Assembly (NCBI RefSeq): GCF_005924265.1
Contig: NZ_VCLB01000009.1
Span: forward strand, 221,436-285,435
Source: Martelella lutilitoris
GTDB taxonomy: Bacteria; Pseudomonadota; Alphaproteobacteria; Rhizobiales; Rhizobiaceae
DNA: 64,000 nt
Direction of reading: 5' to 3'
Shown here: positions 1-8,497 of the stretch, in pieces
Layout of the letters: every line of letters starts with the position of its first letter
Position numbering within the stretch: position 1 is the first letter of the stretch
Notes under the pieces: generated by a model
Databases searched by the model: none
The model's input: the letters and a program-made list of their open reading frames with translations, nothing else
Told to the model about the DNA's origin: nothing
Made by a program: the position numbers and the translations under genes

Positions 1-1890
1 GGCATAGGCCTGCCCGGAGACGAAGCCCGCCTTGCCGAGATCGGCCCAGACCGCCGGCAGGTCTTCCTTTTTCACGCCCAGCATGTCGATACGCTGGCCG
101 CCGGTGCATTTGACGGTCGGGATCTCGTATTTGTCGACAACATCGGCAATCGCGCGCAGCTCCTTCGACGACGTCACCCCGCCCCACATGCGCGGCACCA
201 CCGAATAGGTGCCGTCCTTCTGGATATTGGCGTGGACGCGCTCGTTGATGAAGCGCGACTGATAGTCATCGGCATATTCGCCGGGCCAGTCGCAGACGAG
301 ATAGTAGTTCAGCGCCGGCCGGCATTTGGCGCAGCCGCAGGAGGTTTTCCATTCAAGCTCCTGCATCACAGCGGGGATGGTCTTCAGCCCCTTGGCGCGG
401 ATCAGGCGGCGCACATCGTCATGGCCGAGATCTGTGCAGCCGCAGACCGGCTGGACGGCGGCGGGGTTATAGGCATCCCCCAGCGTCAGCGCCATGAGCT
501 GTTCGACCAGCCCGGTGCAGGTGCCGCAGGACGCCGAGGCTTTGGTGTGGGCGCGGACATCGTCGAGCGAAGTGAGGCCCTTGTCCTTGATGACGGAAAC
601 GATCTTGCCCTTGCAGATGCCGTTGCAGCCGCAGATCTCCGCGTCATCGGGAAGGGCTGCCACGGCCGCCGCCGGATCGGCGGTGCCGCCGCCCTGATAG
701 GCCTGACCGTAGATCAGCGTCTCGCGCATTTCCGAGACATCGGTTCCGCGCTTCAGCATGTCGAAATACCAGGGGCCATCGGCGGTGTCGCCATAAAGCA
801 CGGCGCCGATCACGCGGTTATCCTGCAGGATCACGCGTTTGTAGACGCCGCGCGTGGCATCGCGCAGCACCACCTCCTCGCGGTCCGGCCCCTCGGCGAA
901 ATCGCCGGCGGAAAACAGCTTGATGCCGGTGACCTTCAGCTTGGTGTTGACATGCGAGCCCTTGTATTCCGCCGTGCCGCCGGCAAGCCGATTGGCGAGC
1001 ACGGAAGCACTTTCGTAAAGTGGCGCGACCAGACCGTAGCAGGTGCCGCGATGTTCGGCGCATTCGCCAAGCGCGAAGATGGCAGGGTCGGAGGTCGCCA
1101 TGCCGTCATCGACGACGATGCCGCGATTGGTTTCAAGCCCGGCATCCTTGGCCAGCCCCGCCGCCGGACGGATACCGACCGCCATCACCACCATATCGGC
1201 GGAGATGATGCGGCCGTCCTCCAGTTCGACGCCCTCGACCCTGCCCTCTCCAATGATTTGCTTGGTGTTGGCCTTGGTGATGATCTCGATGCCGCGATCG
1301 TCCAGCGCCTTTTCCAGGAGATAGGCCGCCGCCGGATCGAGCTGCCGCTCCATGATCGTGTCCATGAGATGCAGCACGGTAACGCTCATGCCGCGCTGCT
1401 TCAGCCCGTAGGCCGCTTCAAGCCCCAGAAGCCCGCCGCCGATGACCACTGCATGGCCCTGCCCCTCGGCAATCTTCAGCATCTTCTCGACATCGTCGAG
1501 ATCGCGATAGGCGAGCACGCCGGGCAGATCATGCCCCGGCACCGGGATGATGAAGGGCGAGGAGCCGGTCGCGATCACCAGCCGGTCGTAAGAGGCCGTG
1601 ACGCCGTTTTCGGCGGTGACGGTCTTCGCCTCCCGGTCGATCTTCGCGACCTTCGCGCCGCGATGCAGCGTCACGCCATTGGCTTCATACCAGTCATCGC
1701 CATGGATGATGATGTCTTCATAGGTTTTTTCGCCGGAGAGCACCGGCGACAGCATGATGCGGTCGTAATTCACCCGCGGTTCGGCGTTGAAGATGGTGAC
1801 GTCATAGAGGCCGGGGGCGCGCTCGAACAGGTCCTCGAGCATGCGGCCGGGGGCCATGCCGTTTCCGATTATGACAAGTTTCTGGGCCAT
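1..1890 (-). CDS. nirB: Assimilatory nitrite reductase large subunit (partial, C-terminus beyond left edge)
   Basis: This is the cytoplasmic NAD(P)H-nitrite reductase that reduces nitrite to ammonium. The reading frame begins with ATG at 1890 and is open to base 1, giving 630 residues; the family usually has about 810-850, so the siroheme/4Fe-4S end is missing. Visible parts are an N-terminal FAD site (IIGNG near residue 8), an NADH Rossmann motif GGGLLGLEAA near residue 150, and two BFD-like [2Fe-2S] modules with Cys motifs near residues 417-455 (CGCNGICKG, SCGTC) and 483-515 (CGC, CGCAKC). The start of the nitrite/sulfite reductase ferredoxin-like half domain follows. The start codon lies 5 bases after the nrtC/D stop, with GGAG inside the upstream gene, so it is the last visible gene of the nrt operon. 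The small subunit nirD is presumably off the left edge. Confidence 0.95.
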   Translation of the reverse strand, partial: MAQKLVIIGNGMAPGRMLEDLFERAPGLYDVTIFNAEPRVNYDRIMLSPVLSGEKTYEDIIIHGDDWYEANGVTLHRGAKVAKIDREAKTVTAENGVTASYDRLVIATGSSPFIIPVPGHDLPGVLAYRDLDDVEKMLKIAEGQGHAVVIGGGLLGLEAAYGLKQRGMSVTVLHLMDTIMERQLDPAAAYLLEKALDDRGIEIITKANTKQIIGEGRVEGVELEDGRIISADMVVMAVGIRPAAGLAKDAGLETNRGIVVDDGMATSDPAIFALGECAEHRGTCYGLVAPLYESASVLANRLAGGTAEYKGSHVNTKLKVTGIKLFSAGDFAEGPDREEVVLRDATRGVYKRVILQDNRVIGAVLYGDTADGPWYFDMLKRGTDVSEMRETLIYGQAYQGGGTADPAAAVAALPDDAEICGCNGICKGKIVSVIKDKGLTSLDDVRAHTKASASCGTCTGLVEQLMALTLGDAYNPAAVQPVCGCTDLGHDDVRRLIRAKGLKTIPAVMQELEWKTSCGCAKCRPALNYYLVCDWPGEYADDYQSRFINERVHANIQKDGTYSVVPRMWGGVTSSKELRAIADVVDKYEIPTVKCTGGQRIDMLGVKKEDLPAVWADLGKAGFVSGQAYA

Positions 1891-1895
1891 GTTTT

Positions 1896-3662
1896 CTACT
1901 CCGCTGCGACGCGTTTGTTGCAGGTCTGCCGGCTGATGCGCTGGTCGCGCTTCTGCCTGATGGCGGCGAGCTGGTCTTCGGCCGGTTCCGCCCCGCCCTC
2001 ATAGGCCTCAAGGAACTCCAGCAATTCCTCGCGGTAGGCGTAATAATCCGGATGATCGAGCAGCGCCTTTCGCGAGCGCGGGCGCGGCAGGTCGACCTCC
2101 ATGATATTGCCGATGCGGGCGTTCGGCCCGTTCGACATCATCACCACCCGGTCGGCGAGCAGGATCGCCTCGTCGACGTCGTGGGTGACGCAGATGGCGG
2201 TGACCTTGGTGCGCGACCAGACCTCCATCAGCACCTCCTGCAGCTCCCAGCGCGTCAGGCTGTCGAGCATGCCGAAGGGTTCATCGAGCAGCAAAAGCTT
2301 CGGCGACAAGGCAAAGGCGCGGGCAATGCCGACGCGCTGCTTCATGCCGTTCGACATGTCGGCCGCCGGCCGGTGCATGGCATCGCCAAGGCCGACGCGC
2401 TCGAGGTAATATTCGACGATATCGCGGCGTTCGGCGGGGCTTGCCTTCGGATAGACCCGGTCAACGCCGAGGGCGACATTCTCGCGCGCCGTCAGCCATG
2501 GCATCAGCGAGGGGGCCTGAAACACCACGGCGCGATCCGGCCCGGCGCCGGAAATCTCGCGGCCATCGAGAATGATGCCCCCGGCATTGATCGGGTTGAG
2601 CCCCGCCGCCATGGAAAGCACCGTCGATTTGCCGCAGCCGGAGTGGCCGATCACGGAAACGAACTCGCCCTTCTTCATCTTCATGTCGAAACCGTCGACA
2701 ACGGTCAGCGGGCCCTTGGGCGTCGGATAGATCTTGGTGACGTTGGAAAATTCGACATAGCCGCTCTCGATGGCCGACTGCGCCTTTTCCCGGTAAGCGG
2801 CGGGCAGCGGTTTCGAGGTCGACTTGATCGAGATCGGGACGACATTCGGCAGCGTTTCCACCCGCGCGGTTTCAGGCTTGGCGCTGACGCCGACATCCAT
2901 CAGATATTCGGTGATCGACGCGCGCAGGCGGATAAAATCGGGGTCGGAATTCATTGCCGCACGCTCGCGCGGCCGGGCGATATTCACATCGAAGGACGGG
3001 CCGAATGTGGCGTTGGGTCCGGGAGTGAGCGGGACGATCCGGTCGGCCAGAAGAATGGCCTCGTCGACATCATTGGTGACGAGGATGATGGTCTTCTTCT
3101 CTTTCTGCGAGATATCGGCAAGCTCATCCTGCAGCTTTGCTCGGGTCAGCGCATCGAGCGCCGACAGCGGCTCGTCGAGCAACAGCAGGTCCGGCTGCAT
3201 GGCAAGCGCGCGGGCGACCGAGACGCGCTGGCGCATGCCGCCGGAAAGCTCCGACGGCTTGCGGTCGCGGGCATGTTTCAGGCCAACCATCGCCACATAC
3301 CAGTCGACGAGTGCGGCCCGCTCCTTCGCCGGTTTGTCCTGATGCACGGCGTCGACGGCAAGCCGGACATTGGCCTCCACCGAAAGCCAGGGCATCAGCG
3401 CATAGTTCTGGAACACGATACCGCGTTTGGGCGATGTGCCCTCGACCGGCGCGCCGCGAAACAGGATTTCGCCGCTGTCCGGCTTTTCGAGACCGGCGAG
3501 CATCGACATCAGCGTCGTCTTGCCGGCGCCGGAAAAGCCGAGGATGGCGATGAACTCGCCTTCCTGTACATCGAGCGAAATGTCGGAGAGCACCGGGTTG
3601 CGCTTGACGCCTTCGCCAAAGCCCTTTTCGACGTTTCTGAGCTGAAGAATGGGTTTCATCAT
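1896..3662 (-). CDS. Nitrate ABC transporter, fused double ATPase (NrtC/NrtD-like)
   Basis: The protein has two complete ABC ATPase domains in one 588-residue chain, so it can supply both nucleotide-binding domains of the nitrate importer. Domain 1 has Walker A GFSGAGKT (42-49), signature LSGGM (139-143), Walker B LLLLDEP (159-165) and, unusually, Asn197 where the H-loop His is expected (VTNDVDEA). Domain 2 has Walker A GHSGCGKS (339-346), signature MSNGM (436-440), Walker B LLLLDEP (456-462) and a normal H-loop His494. A linker of about 60 residues joins them. The Shine-Dalgarno AGGAGG sits 2 bases before the first ATG and 5 before a second ATG at 3659, so the true start may be the second. 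It lies 7 bases after nrtB and 5 before nirB, which supports one nitrate uptake and reduction operon. Confidence 0.9.
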   Translation of the reverse strand: MMKPILQLRNVEKGFGEGVKRNPVLSDISLDVQEGEFIAILGFSGAGKTTLMSMLAGLEKPDSGEILFRGAPVEGTSPKRGIVFQNYALMPWLSVEANVRLAVDAVHQDKPAKERAALVDWYVAMVGLKHARDRKPSELSGGMRQRVSVARALAMQPDLLLLDEPLSALDALTRAKLQDELADISQKEKKTIILVTNDVDEAILLADRIVPLTPGPNATFGPSFDVNIARPRERAAMNSDPDFIRLRASITEYLMDVGVSAKPETARVETLPNVVPISIKSTSKPLPAAYREKAQSAIESGYVEFSNVTKIYPTPKGPLTVVDGFDMKMKKGEFVSVIGHSGCGKSTVLSMAAGLNPINAGGIILDGREISGAGPDRAVVFQAPSLMPWLTARENVALGVDRVYPKASPAERRDIVEYYLERVGLGDAMHRPAADMSNGMKQRVGIARAFALSPKLLLLDEPFGMLDSLTRWELQEVLMEVWSRTKVTAICVTHDVDEAILLADRVVMMSNGPNARIGNIMEVDLPRPRSRKALLDHPDYYAYREELLEFLEAYEGGAEPAEDQLAAIRQKRDQRISRQTCNKRVAAE

Positions 3663-3669
3663 GCCCTCC

Positions 3670-4746
3670 TTAGCGGTTCGCCGAATAGGTGAAGGCGGTC
3701 TGCAGCGCGAACATCACCCGGTCGAGGAAGAAGCCGATCAGGCCGATGGTGATCACCGCGACCATGATGCGGGCGAGCGAATCCGATGAGCCGTTCTGGA
3801 ACTCATCCCAGACGAACTTGCCGAGGCCGGGGTTCTGCGCCAGCATTTCCGCGGCGATCAGCACCATCCAGCCCACACCGAGCGAAAGCCGCATGCCGGT
3901 GAAGATCAGCGGCAGCGAGGACGGCAGCACCAGCTTGCGGATCGTCGTCCAGGTGGAAAGCTGCAACACCTTGCCGACATTGACGAGGTCGCGGTCGATG
4001 GAGGCGACGCCGAGCGCGGTATTTATGATCGTCGGCCAGATGGAACAGAGCGTCACCGTGATCGCCGAGATCACCATGGATTTCGGCAGAAGGTCGTTCT
4101 GGCTTTCGTAAAGCGCCGCGACCACCATCGTCACGATCGGCAGCCAGGCAAGCGGGGAGACCGGCTTGAACAGCTGGATCAGCGGATTGATCGCACCCTC
4201 GAAGGTTTTCGACAAGCCGCAGGCGATGCCGACCGGAACGGCAATCAGCGTGCCGATGAAAAAGCCGAGCGCGACCGTCATCAGCGAGGTCCAGATCTGG
4301 TCGAAATAGGTCGGCTTGCCGGTATAGGGTCTGACCTTGACGCGGTCGGCATAGCCCTCGGCGATCAACATCTGATTGCGCGCGTCCTGCCGGGCGTAGA
4401 ATGCCTCGGCCTTCTGCCGCTCGGCAAAATGATCGTCCATCAGCGCCTCGGCCTGCTGGAACACCGCCGCCGGTCCGGGGATCGCGCCAAGCGAGGTCTG
4501 CACCTTCGGCGCGAGATACGCCCAGGCCGCGAGAAAGGCGAGAATGCCGATGAGCGGCACCAGCAGCATCTGCTTCAGATCCGCCCATTGTTCCGACGGC
4601 GTGTCGCCGGCGGCAAGCTTCAGCAGCGGCACGACGAAGCCGAGGCCGAAAGGGGCGAGCACCTTGCCCGCCCGGTTGATCCGGGCGATGCGCCGTTCGC
4701 GGCGGGCGGCGATTTCGGGGTCCAGAATGTCCGTTGCAATGGTCAT
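3670..4746 (-). CDS. nrtB: Nitrate ABC transporter permease
   Basis: This 358-residue inner-membrane protein belongs to the NrtB/SsuC/TauC permease family (BPD_transp_1). It has a hydrophilic N-terminal stretch of about 30 residues, an early membrane segment, a periplasmic insert of about 70 residues, and then a block of membrane helices. The EAA-type loop that contacts the ATPase is near residues 235-265 ([14 protein letters not shown] region), and a C-terminal helix contains [13 protein letters not shown] ribosome binding site AGGAAGG precedes the ATG. It lies 35 bases after nrtA and 7 before the double ATPase. Family and neighbours both point to nitrate; cyanate or bicarbonate relatives are possible, but the locus argues for nitrate. 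Confidence 0.92.
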   Translation of the reverse strand: MTIATDILDPEIAARRERRIARINRAGKVLAPFGLGFVVPLLKLAAGDTPSEQWADLKQMLLVPLIGILAFLAAWAYLAPKVQTSLGAIPGPAAVFQQAEALMDDHFAERQKAEAFYARQDARNQMLIAEGYADRVKVRPYTGKPTYFDQIWTSLMTVALGFFIGTLIAVPVGIACGLSKTFEGAINPLIQLFKPVSPLAWLPIVTMVVAALYESQNDLLPKSMVISAITVTLCSIWPTIINTALGVASIDRDLVNVGKVLQLSTWTTIRKLVLPSSLPLIFTGMRLSLGVGWMVLIAAEMLAQNPGLGKFVWDEFQNGSSDSLARIMVAVITIGLIGFFLDRVMFALQTAFTYSANR

Positions 4747-4781
4747 GGCGCCTTCCTTGTCCGTGCTCGTTTCAATCGCGC

Positions 4782-6155
4782 TCAGCGGCCGGCGATCTTG
4801 TTGCCGTCGATCACCTCATCGCCCTTCAGGCCGATCGGGAAGCTTTCGAGATAGGCGTTGGGCTGGCGGCCGTCATAGGTCACGCCGTCGATGAACTCGT
4901 TTGTCGCGGGCTTGTAGCCATCGGTGTCGAAGGGGAAGTCGGCTTCCGTGGCATGGCCCTCCTCGATCAACTGGCGCGCCGCTTCCAGATAGATATCCGG
5001 CAGGTAGACGGAACGGGCGACCTCGTCATACCAGCCGTCTTCCTGCGGCTCGGCGATCTGGCCCCAGCGGCGCATCTGGGTGAGATACCAGATGGCGTCG
5101 GAATAATAGGGATAGGTCGCATAGTGGCGGAAAAAGACATTGAAGTCCTCCGCCGTGCGCTTGTCGCCCTTCTCATATTCGAACGTGCCAGTCATCGAAT
5201 TGGCGATCACCTCGGCATCGGCCCCGACATATTCCGGCCGCGAGAGGATCTCGACCGCCTCTTCGCGGTTGGCATTGTCGTTCTCGTCCAGCCACATGGC
5301 GGCGCGGATCAGCGCCTTGGTCAGACCCAGCGTCGTCTGCGGATATTTTTGGGTGAATTCCTCGGTCAGGCCGAAGACCTTTTCCGGATTGTTCTTCCAG
5401 ATGTCGTAATCGGTGACGACCGGCACGCCGATGCCCTTGAACACGGCCGCCTGGTTCCACGGTTCGCCGACGCAATAGCCTTCGATCGTGCCCGCCTCCA
5501 TCGTCGCCGGCATCTGCGGCGGCGGGGTGACGGAAAGCAGCGCATCGGCCTGGATCTGGCCGGAAATGTCGCCCGGCGAATAGTAGCCGGGATTGATGCC
5601 GCCGGCGGCCAGCCAGTAGCGCAGCTCGTAATTATGCGTGGAGACCGGGAAGACCATGCCCATCTTGAACGGCTTGCCCTCGGCCTTGTAGGCCTCGACC
5701 ACCGGCTTCAGCGCATCGGCCTTGATCGGGTGTCGCGGCTTGCCATCGGCACCTGTAGGAATATTTTCCTTCATCCGGTCCCAGACCGCATTCGAAACCG
5801 TGATCGCATTGCCGTTGAGGTCCATCGAGAACGGCGTGACGATATGCGCCTCGGTGCCATAGCCGATGGTTGCCGCCAGCGGCTGCCCGGCCAGCATATG
5901 CGCACCGTCGAGCTCGCCGGTGATCACCCGGTCGAGCAGCACCTTCCAGTTCGCCTGCGCCTCAAGCGTGACATAAAGCCCCTCATCCTCGAAGAAATGC
6001 ATCTCCTTGGCGATCGCCAGCGGCGCCATGTCCGTCAGCTTGATGAAGCCGATGGTCAGTTCGTCCTTTTCCGGAAACAGCATTTCGGCGTGGGCGGCCG
6101 TCGCCGCGAATGTCAGCGAACAGAGCATGGTGGCGGAGCAAAGGAAATGGCGCAT
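4782..6155 (-). CDS. nrtA: Periplasmic nitrate-binding protein
   Basis: This is the 457-residue substrate-binding protein of the nitrate ABC importer. A Sec signal peptide is seen ([18 protein letters not shown], cleavage probably after AHA near residue 23). No lipobox Cys is present, so the mature protein is probably free in the periplasm, unlike the lipoprotein NrtA of cyanobacteria. Family signatures include the [16 protein letters not shown] stretch and [13 protein letters not shown], also found in the sensor NasS encoded upstream. A good Shine-Dalgarno (AGGAG, 6-base spacing) precedes ATG at 6155. The start codon lies 38 bases after the T-run of a terminator in a NasT-type leader, so expression is expected to need nitrate-dependent antitermination. 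Confidence 0.94.
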   Translation of the reverse strand: MRHFLCSATMLCSLTFAATAAHAEMLFPEKDELTIGFIKLTDMAPLAIAKEMHFFEDEGLYVTLEAQANWKVLLDRVITGELDGAHMLAGQPLAATIGYGTEAHIVTPFSMDLNGNAITVSNAVWDRMKENIPTGADGKPRHPIKADALKPVVEAYKAEGKPFKMGMVFPVSTHNYELRYWLAAGGINPGYYSPGDISGQIQADALLSVTPPPQMPATMEAGTIEGYCVGEPWNQAAVFKGIGVPVVTDYDIWKNNPEKVFGLTEEFTQKYPQTTLGLTKALIRAAMWLDENDNANREEAVEILSRPEYVGADAEVIANSMTGTFEYEKGDKRTAEDFNVFFRHYATYPYYSDAIWYLTQMRRWGQIAEPQEDGWYDEVARSVYLPDIYLEAARQLIEEGHATEADFPFDTDGYKPATNEFIDGVTYDGRQPNAYLESFPIGLKGDEVIDGNKIAGR

Positions 6156-6193
6156 GGCGTTCTCCTGATGGATGAGGAATGTCGGATAAAAAC

Positions 6194-6275
6194 GAAAAAA
6201 GCCGCCTAACGGTCATCGTGCCAGTTCTGGCGCGATTGCGTTGGCGGCGTTGCCTGGCACCCTCCATTGGGCACC
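6194..6275 (-). promoter_or_regulatory. NasT (ANTAR) antitermination leader of nrtA
   Basis: Read on the minus strand, hairpin P1 (6275-6256) has a 7-bp stem GGTGCCC/GGGTGCC with two G-U pairs and hexaloop AATGGA. After a 1-base linker, P2 (6254-6243) has stem GGC/GCC and hexaloop AACGCC. The 3' arm of P2 is also the 5' arm of an intrinsic terminator: GCCGCCAACG (6248-6239) pairs with CGTTAGGCGGC (6211-6201), with one bulged A, followed by TTTTTT. Both loops have A at position 1 and G at position 4, the known ANTAR RNA signature. P2 and the terminator cannot form together. nasT and nasS are encoded directly upstream. P2 is only 3 bp and thus weak by itself. Confidence 0.82.
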
Positions 6276-6336
6276 GAATTCTTGAGACTTATGGAAACAC
6301 ACAATGTCGCTTCAGACAAGCGGCATTGACGGATTT

Positions 6337-6383
6337 TTGCATAAAAAATATCTTCAGCAGAATACTGCCCATATTTTATGCAA
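6337..6383. repeat. Inverted repeat upstream of the nrtA leader
   Basis: TTGCATAAAA at 6337-6346 (plus strand) is matched by its inverse TTTTATGCAA at 6374-6383, a perfect 10-bp inverted repeat in an AT-rich patch about 60 bases upstream of the P1 hairpin. It could be an operator or part of the nrtA promoter region. It is too loose (27-base spacer) to be called a terminator, and no T-run follows on either strand. Confidence 0.45.
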
Positions 6384-6444
6384 TTGCATTCGAGAAGAGC
6401 ATACTGAGGTCTCGGCTGAACAAACCCCACCCTACCCATACCGG

Positions 6445-6556
6445 GTCATCCTCGGGCTTGACCCGAGGATCCAGGCCGCACGGCAAACGGCAGAAAAATG
6501 TTCATGAATTCAATCGCTTGCATCGCCTGGATGCTCGGGTCAAGCCCGAGCATGAC
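6445..6556. repeat. Intergenic palindromic repeat pair
   Basis: Two arms face each other: 6445-6475 (core CTCGGGCTTGACCCGAG) and 6525-6556 (core CTCGGGTCAAGCCCGAG). Each core is itself palindromic and the arms are inverted copies, GTCAT...CCAGG against CCTGG...ATGAC. This looks like the dispersed intergenic palindromes common in Hyphomicrobiales genomes. It sits between nasS and the nrtA leader, where it could act as an mRNA end or pause for the nasA-nasT-nasS transcript. That role is an inference. Confidence 0.7.
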
Positions 6557-6662
6557 GCAGGTGGAGGGGTAGAATGGCCAGCAAGGAAACACGACAGATG
6601 GCTAATTCGGACAGCAGTGGGCCTGACGGAGGTGGCTGGCGCGGGCTTTGTCTGCAGTCTGC

Positions 6663-7889
6663 TCAGATCGCCGCCTTCTGCTGTTCGATATAGGCACCCA
6701 CCTGATCAGGATCGAAGGTCTGGCCGTCGAAAAAGCCGTCGGGACCGAGGATGAGACCGCCGGCGCTCGCGCCCACCGGCGTCGGCGCCTTCAGCGCGCC
6801 CTCCACCTTCAGGCTCGCCCCCGGGAGCGGCGTATGCAGCGGCTGAAGCGCCTTGCGGTAGATATCCGGCCGGTAGCTCATTTTCGCGATCTCGGCGTTT
6901 TCGGCCGAGTGATCGCAAAGCCCCCAGCGCACGATCTGGCTGTAAAACCACAGCGCATGGCTCTGCCAGGGAAAGGTCGCGGCCTTGGCGGAGGTCAGGA
7001 AGAAATCCTCGACCGTGGTTTCCGCCCTTTCGCTGACCGCCAGCGTGCCGGAGAACAGCGGCTCGAGCATCGCCCGGTCGACATCGAGATGGCCCGGCTC
7101 GGCGAGGATCGCGGCCAGTTCCGGGTGGTTTTCCGGCGCGGCCGCCCATTGCGAGGCCCGGTAGAGGCCGCGCAGCAGCGCCGCCACGGTCTCCTCGTTG
7201 GCCTCCACGAAATCGGCCGGCAATGCCAGCACCTTTTCCGGGCTGGAGCGCCAGATCTTCGCCTTGACGGTGACGATCCGCGCCGCGCCGCGCCGTGCGG
7301 CAATCGTGTTCCACGGCTCGCCGGCGCAATAGCCATCGATCCGCCCGGCTTCCACCGCATCCGGCATGAAGGGGGGCGGCAGTACCACGATCTCGATATC
7401 CCGGTCCGGGTCGATGCCGTTCGCGGCCAGCCAGTAGCGCAGTTCGAGATTGTGCCCGGAAAACACATAGACGACGCCGAAGCGCAGCTTCGGCAGGCCT
7501 TCCGCCCGTCTCGCCGCAATCACCCGTTTCAGCGCCGCGCCCGCCTTCGCCGGATCGAGGTCGCTTTCATCGCCCTCCGCTTCCATCGCAGCACCGAGCG
7601 CCGCCGACACCGTCACCGCATTGCCGCCGAGGCCGAGCGCGATCGGCGCCACCAGTTTCGGCGCCAGCGGAAACAGGCCGAGATTGGCGGCAATCGGCAT
7701 CGGCGCCAGCACATGCGCGGCCTGCAGGCTGCCGACGGCCAGCCTGTCGCGGATCGCGCTCCACGAGGTCTCGCGCGTGAGGCGGACCTTCAGCCCCTCC
7801 TCGATGAAAAAGCCCTTGGCCTCGGCCGCCAGAACGATGGCGCTGTCGAGAAGCGGTACAAATCCGATTGAAAGGTCCTGCATCTTCAT
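6663..7889 (-). CDS. nasS: Nitrate sensor NasS (cytoplasmic NrtA-like protein)
   Basis: This 408-residue protein is a homologue of nitrate-binding NrtA without a signal peptide (it begins MKMQDLSIGFVPLLDSA), so it should stay in the cytoplasm. It shares the ligand-fold hallmarks seen in NrtA, such as [29 protein letters not shown] and GYCAGEPWN. In characterised systems NasS binds nitrate or nitrite and, when ligand-free, holds the RNA-binding protein NasT inactive. Its ATG overlaps the nasT stop by 4 bases (ATGA), so the two are translationally coupled. The pairing with nasT and the two ANTAR leaders makes the sensor role much more likely than transport. Confidence 0.93.
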   Translation of the reverse strand: MKMQDLSIGFVPLLDSAIVLAAEAKGFFIEEGLKVRLTRETSWSAIRDRLAVGSLQAAHVLAPMPIAANLGLFPLAPKLVAPIALGLGGNAVTVSAALGAAMEAEGDESDLDPAKAGAALKRVIAARRAEGLPKLRFGVVYVFSGHNLELRYWLAANGIDPDRDIEIVVLPPPFMPDAVEAGRIDGYCAGEPWNTIAARRGAARIVTVKAKIWRSSPEKVLALPADFVEANEETVAALLRGLYRASQWAAAPENHPELAAILAEPGHLDVDRAMLEPLFSGTLAVSERAETTVEDFFLTSAKAATFPWQSHALWFYSQIVRWGLCDHSAENAEIAKMSYRPDIYRKALQPLHTPLPGASLKVEGALKAPTPVGASAGGLILGPDGFFDGQTFDPDQVGAYIEQQKAAI

Positions 7890-8476
7890 CTCTCCAGCAT
7901 CTCGAACGTCATGATCAGGCTCTGCGCCACATCGACAATCTTGCGGTTCTGGTCCATCGCCGTGCGCCGCAGCAGCGCATAGGCCTTTTCCTCGTCCATG
8001 CCGCGCGATTTCATCAAAAGCGCCTTGGCGCGGTCGACCACCTTGCGGTTTTCGAGTTGGCTCTTCGCCGCCTCAAGCTCCTGCGCCATGCGCGAAAACG
8101 CGTTGAAGCGAGAGATCGCCATGTCGAGGATCGGCTTCACCCGTTCCTGCTTCAACCCGTCGACGACATAGGCCGAAACGCCTGCCTCGACGGCTGCATG
8201 GATGGTTTCGGCATCGGACCGGTCGACGAACATCGCAATCGGCTTTTTAACCGTGCGCGACAGCACGAACAGGCTTTCGAGCATGTCGCGATTGGGGTTT
8301 TCGATATCGATCACGATCACATCGGGCGACAGCCGCTCGATCGTGCGGGCGACGCCGACCAGTTCCTCCACCACGGTGACATTATGGTGGCCGGCCTTGA
8401 GCAGGCCGTCCCTGATGATGGCGGCGCGGATCGCGTTTTCATCGATGACAAGGATCGCCAGATCGCTGTTATTCAT
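7886..8476 (-). CDS. nasT: ANTAR-domain antiterminator NasT
   Basis: The 196-residue protein has an N-terminal receiver-like domain (about 5-120, with Asp57 in VIVIDIENPN where a phosphoacceptor would lie), a coiled linker (AQELEAAKSQLENRK), and a C-terminal ANTAR domain (about 130-190, RAKALLMKSRGMDEEKAY). ANTAR proteins bind paired hexaloop hairpins in nascent RNA and prevent terminator formation. The partner NasS is encoded next, overlapping by 4 bases. The gene starts 21 bases after nasA with GGAAG 7 bases before the ATG, so it is likely co-transcribed with nasA. That would place the regulator under the attenuator it controls. Targets visible here are the nasA and nrtA leaders. Confidence 0.95.
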   Translation of the reverse strand: MNNSDLAILVIDENAIRAAIIRDGLLKAGHHNVTVVEELVGVARTIERLSPDVIVIDIENPNRDMLESLFVLSRTVKKPIAMFVDRSDAETIHAAVEAGVSAYVVDGLKQERVKPILDMAISRFNAFSRMAQELEAAKSQLENRKVVDRAKALLMKSRGMDEEKAYALLRRTAMDQNRKIVDVAQSLIMTFEMLER

Positions 8477-8497
8477 GAGGCGGCTTCCGCAAAACGG

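Noticed and set aside
232..2004. Long open frame (590 codons) on the plus strand across nirB
   Set aside because: It is antisense to nirB, has no family motifs, and follows from GC-rich codon structure.
6221..6230. CCAGAACTGG hairpin (loop AGAACT) as the second ANTAR hairpin of nrtA
   Set aside because: It has A at loop position 4 where G is required and lies within the terminator loop. The GGC/GCC hairpin at 6243-6254 fits better.
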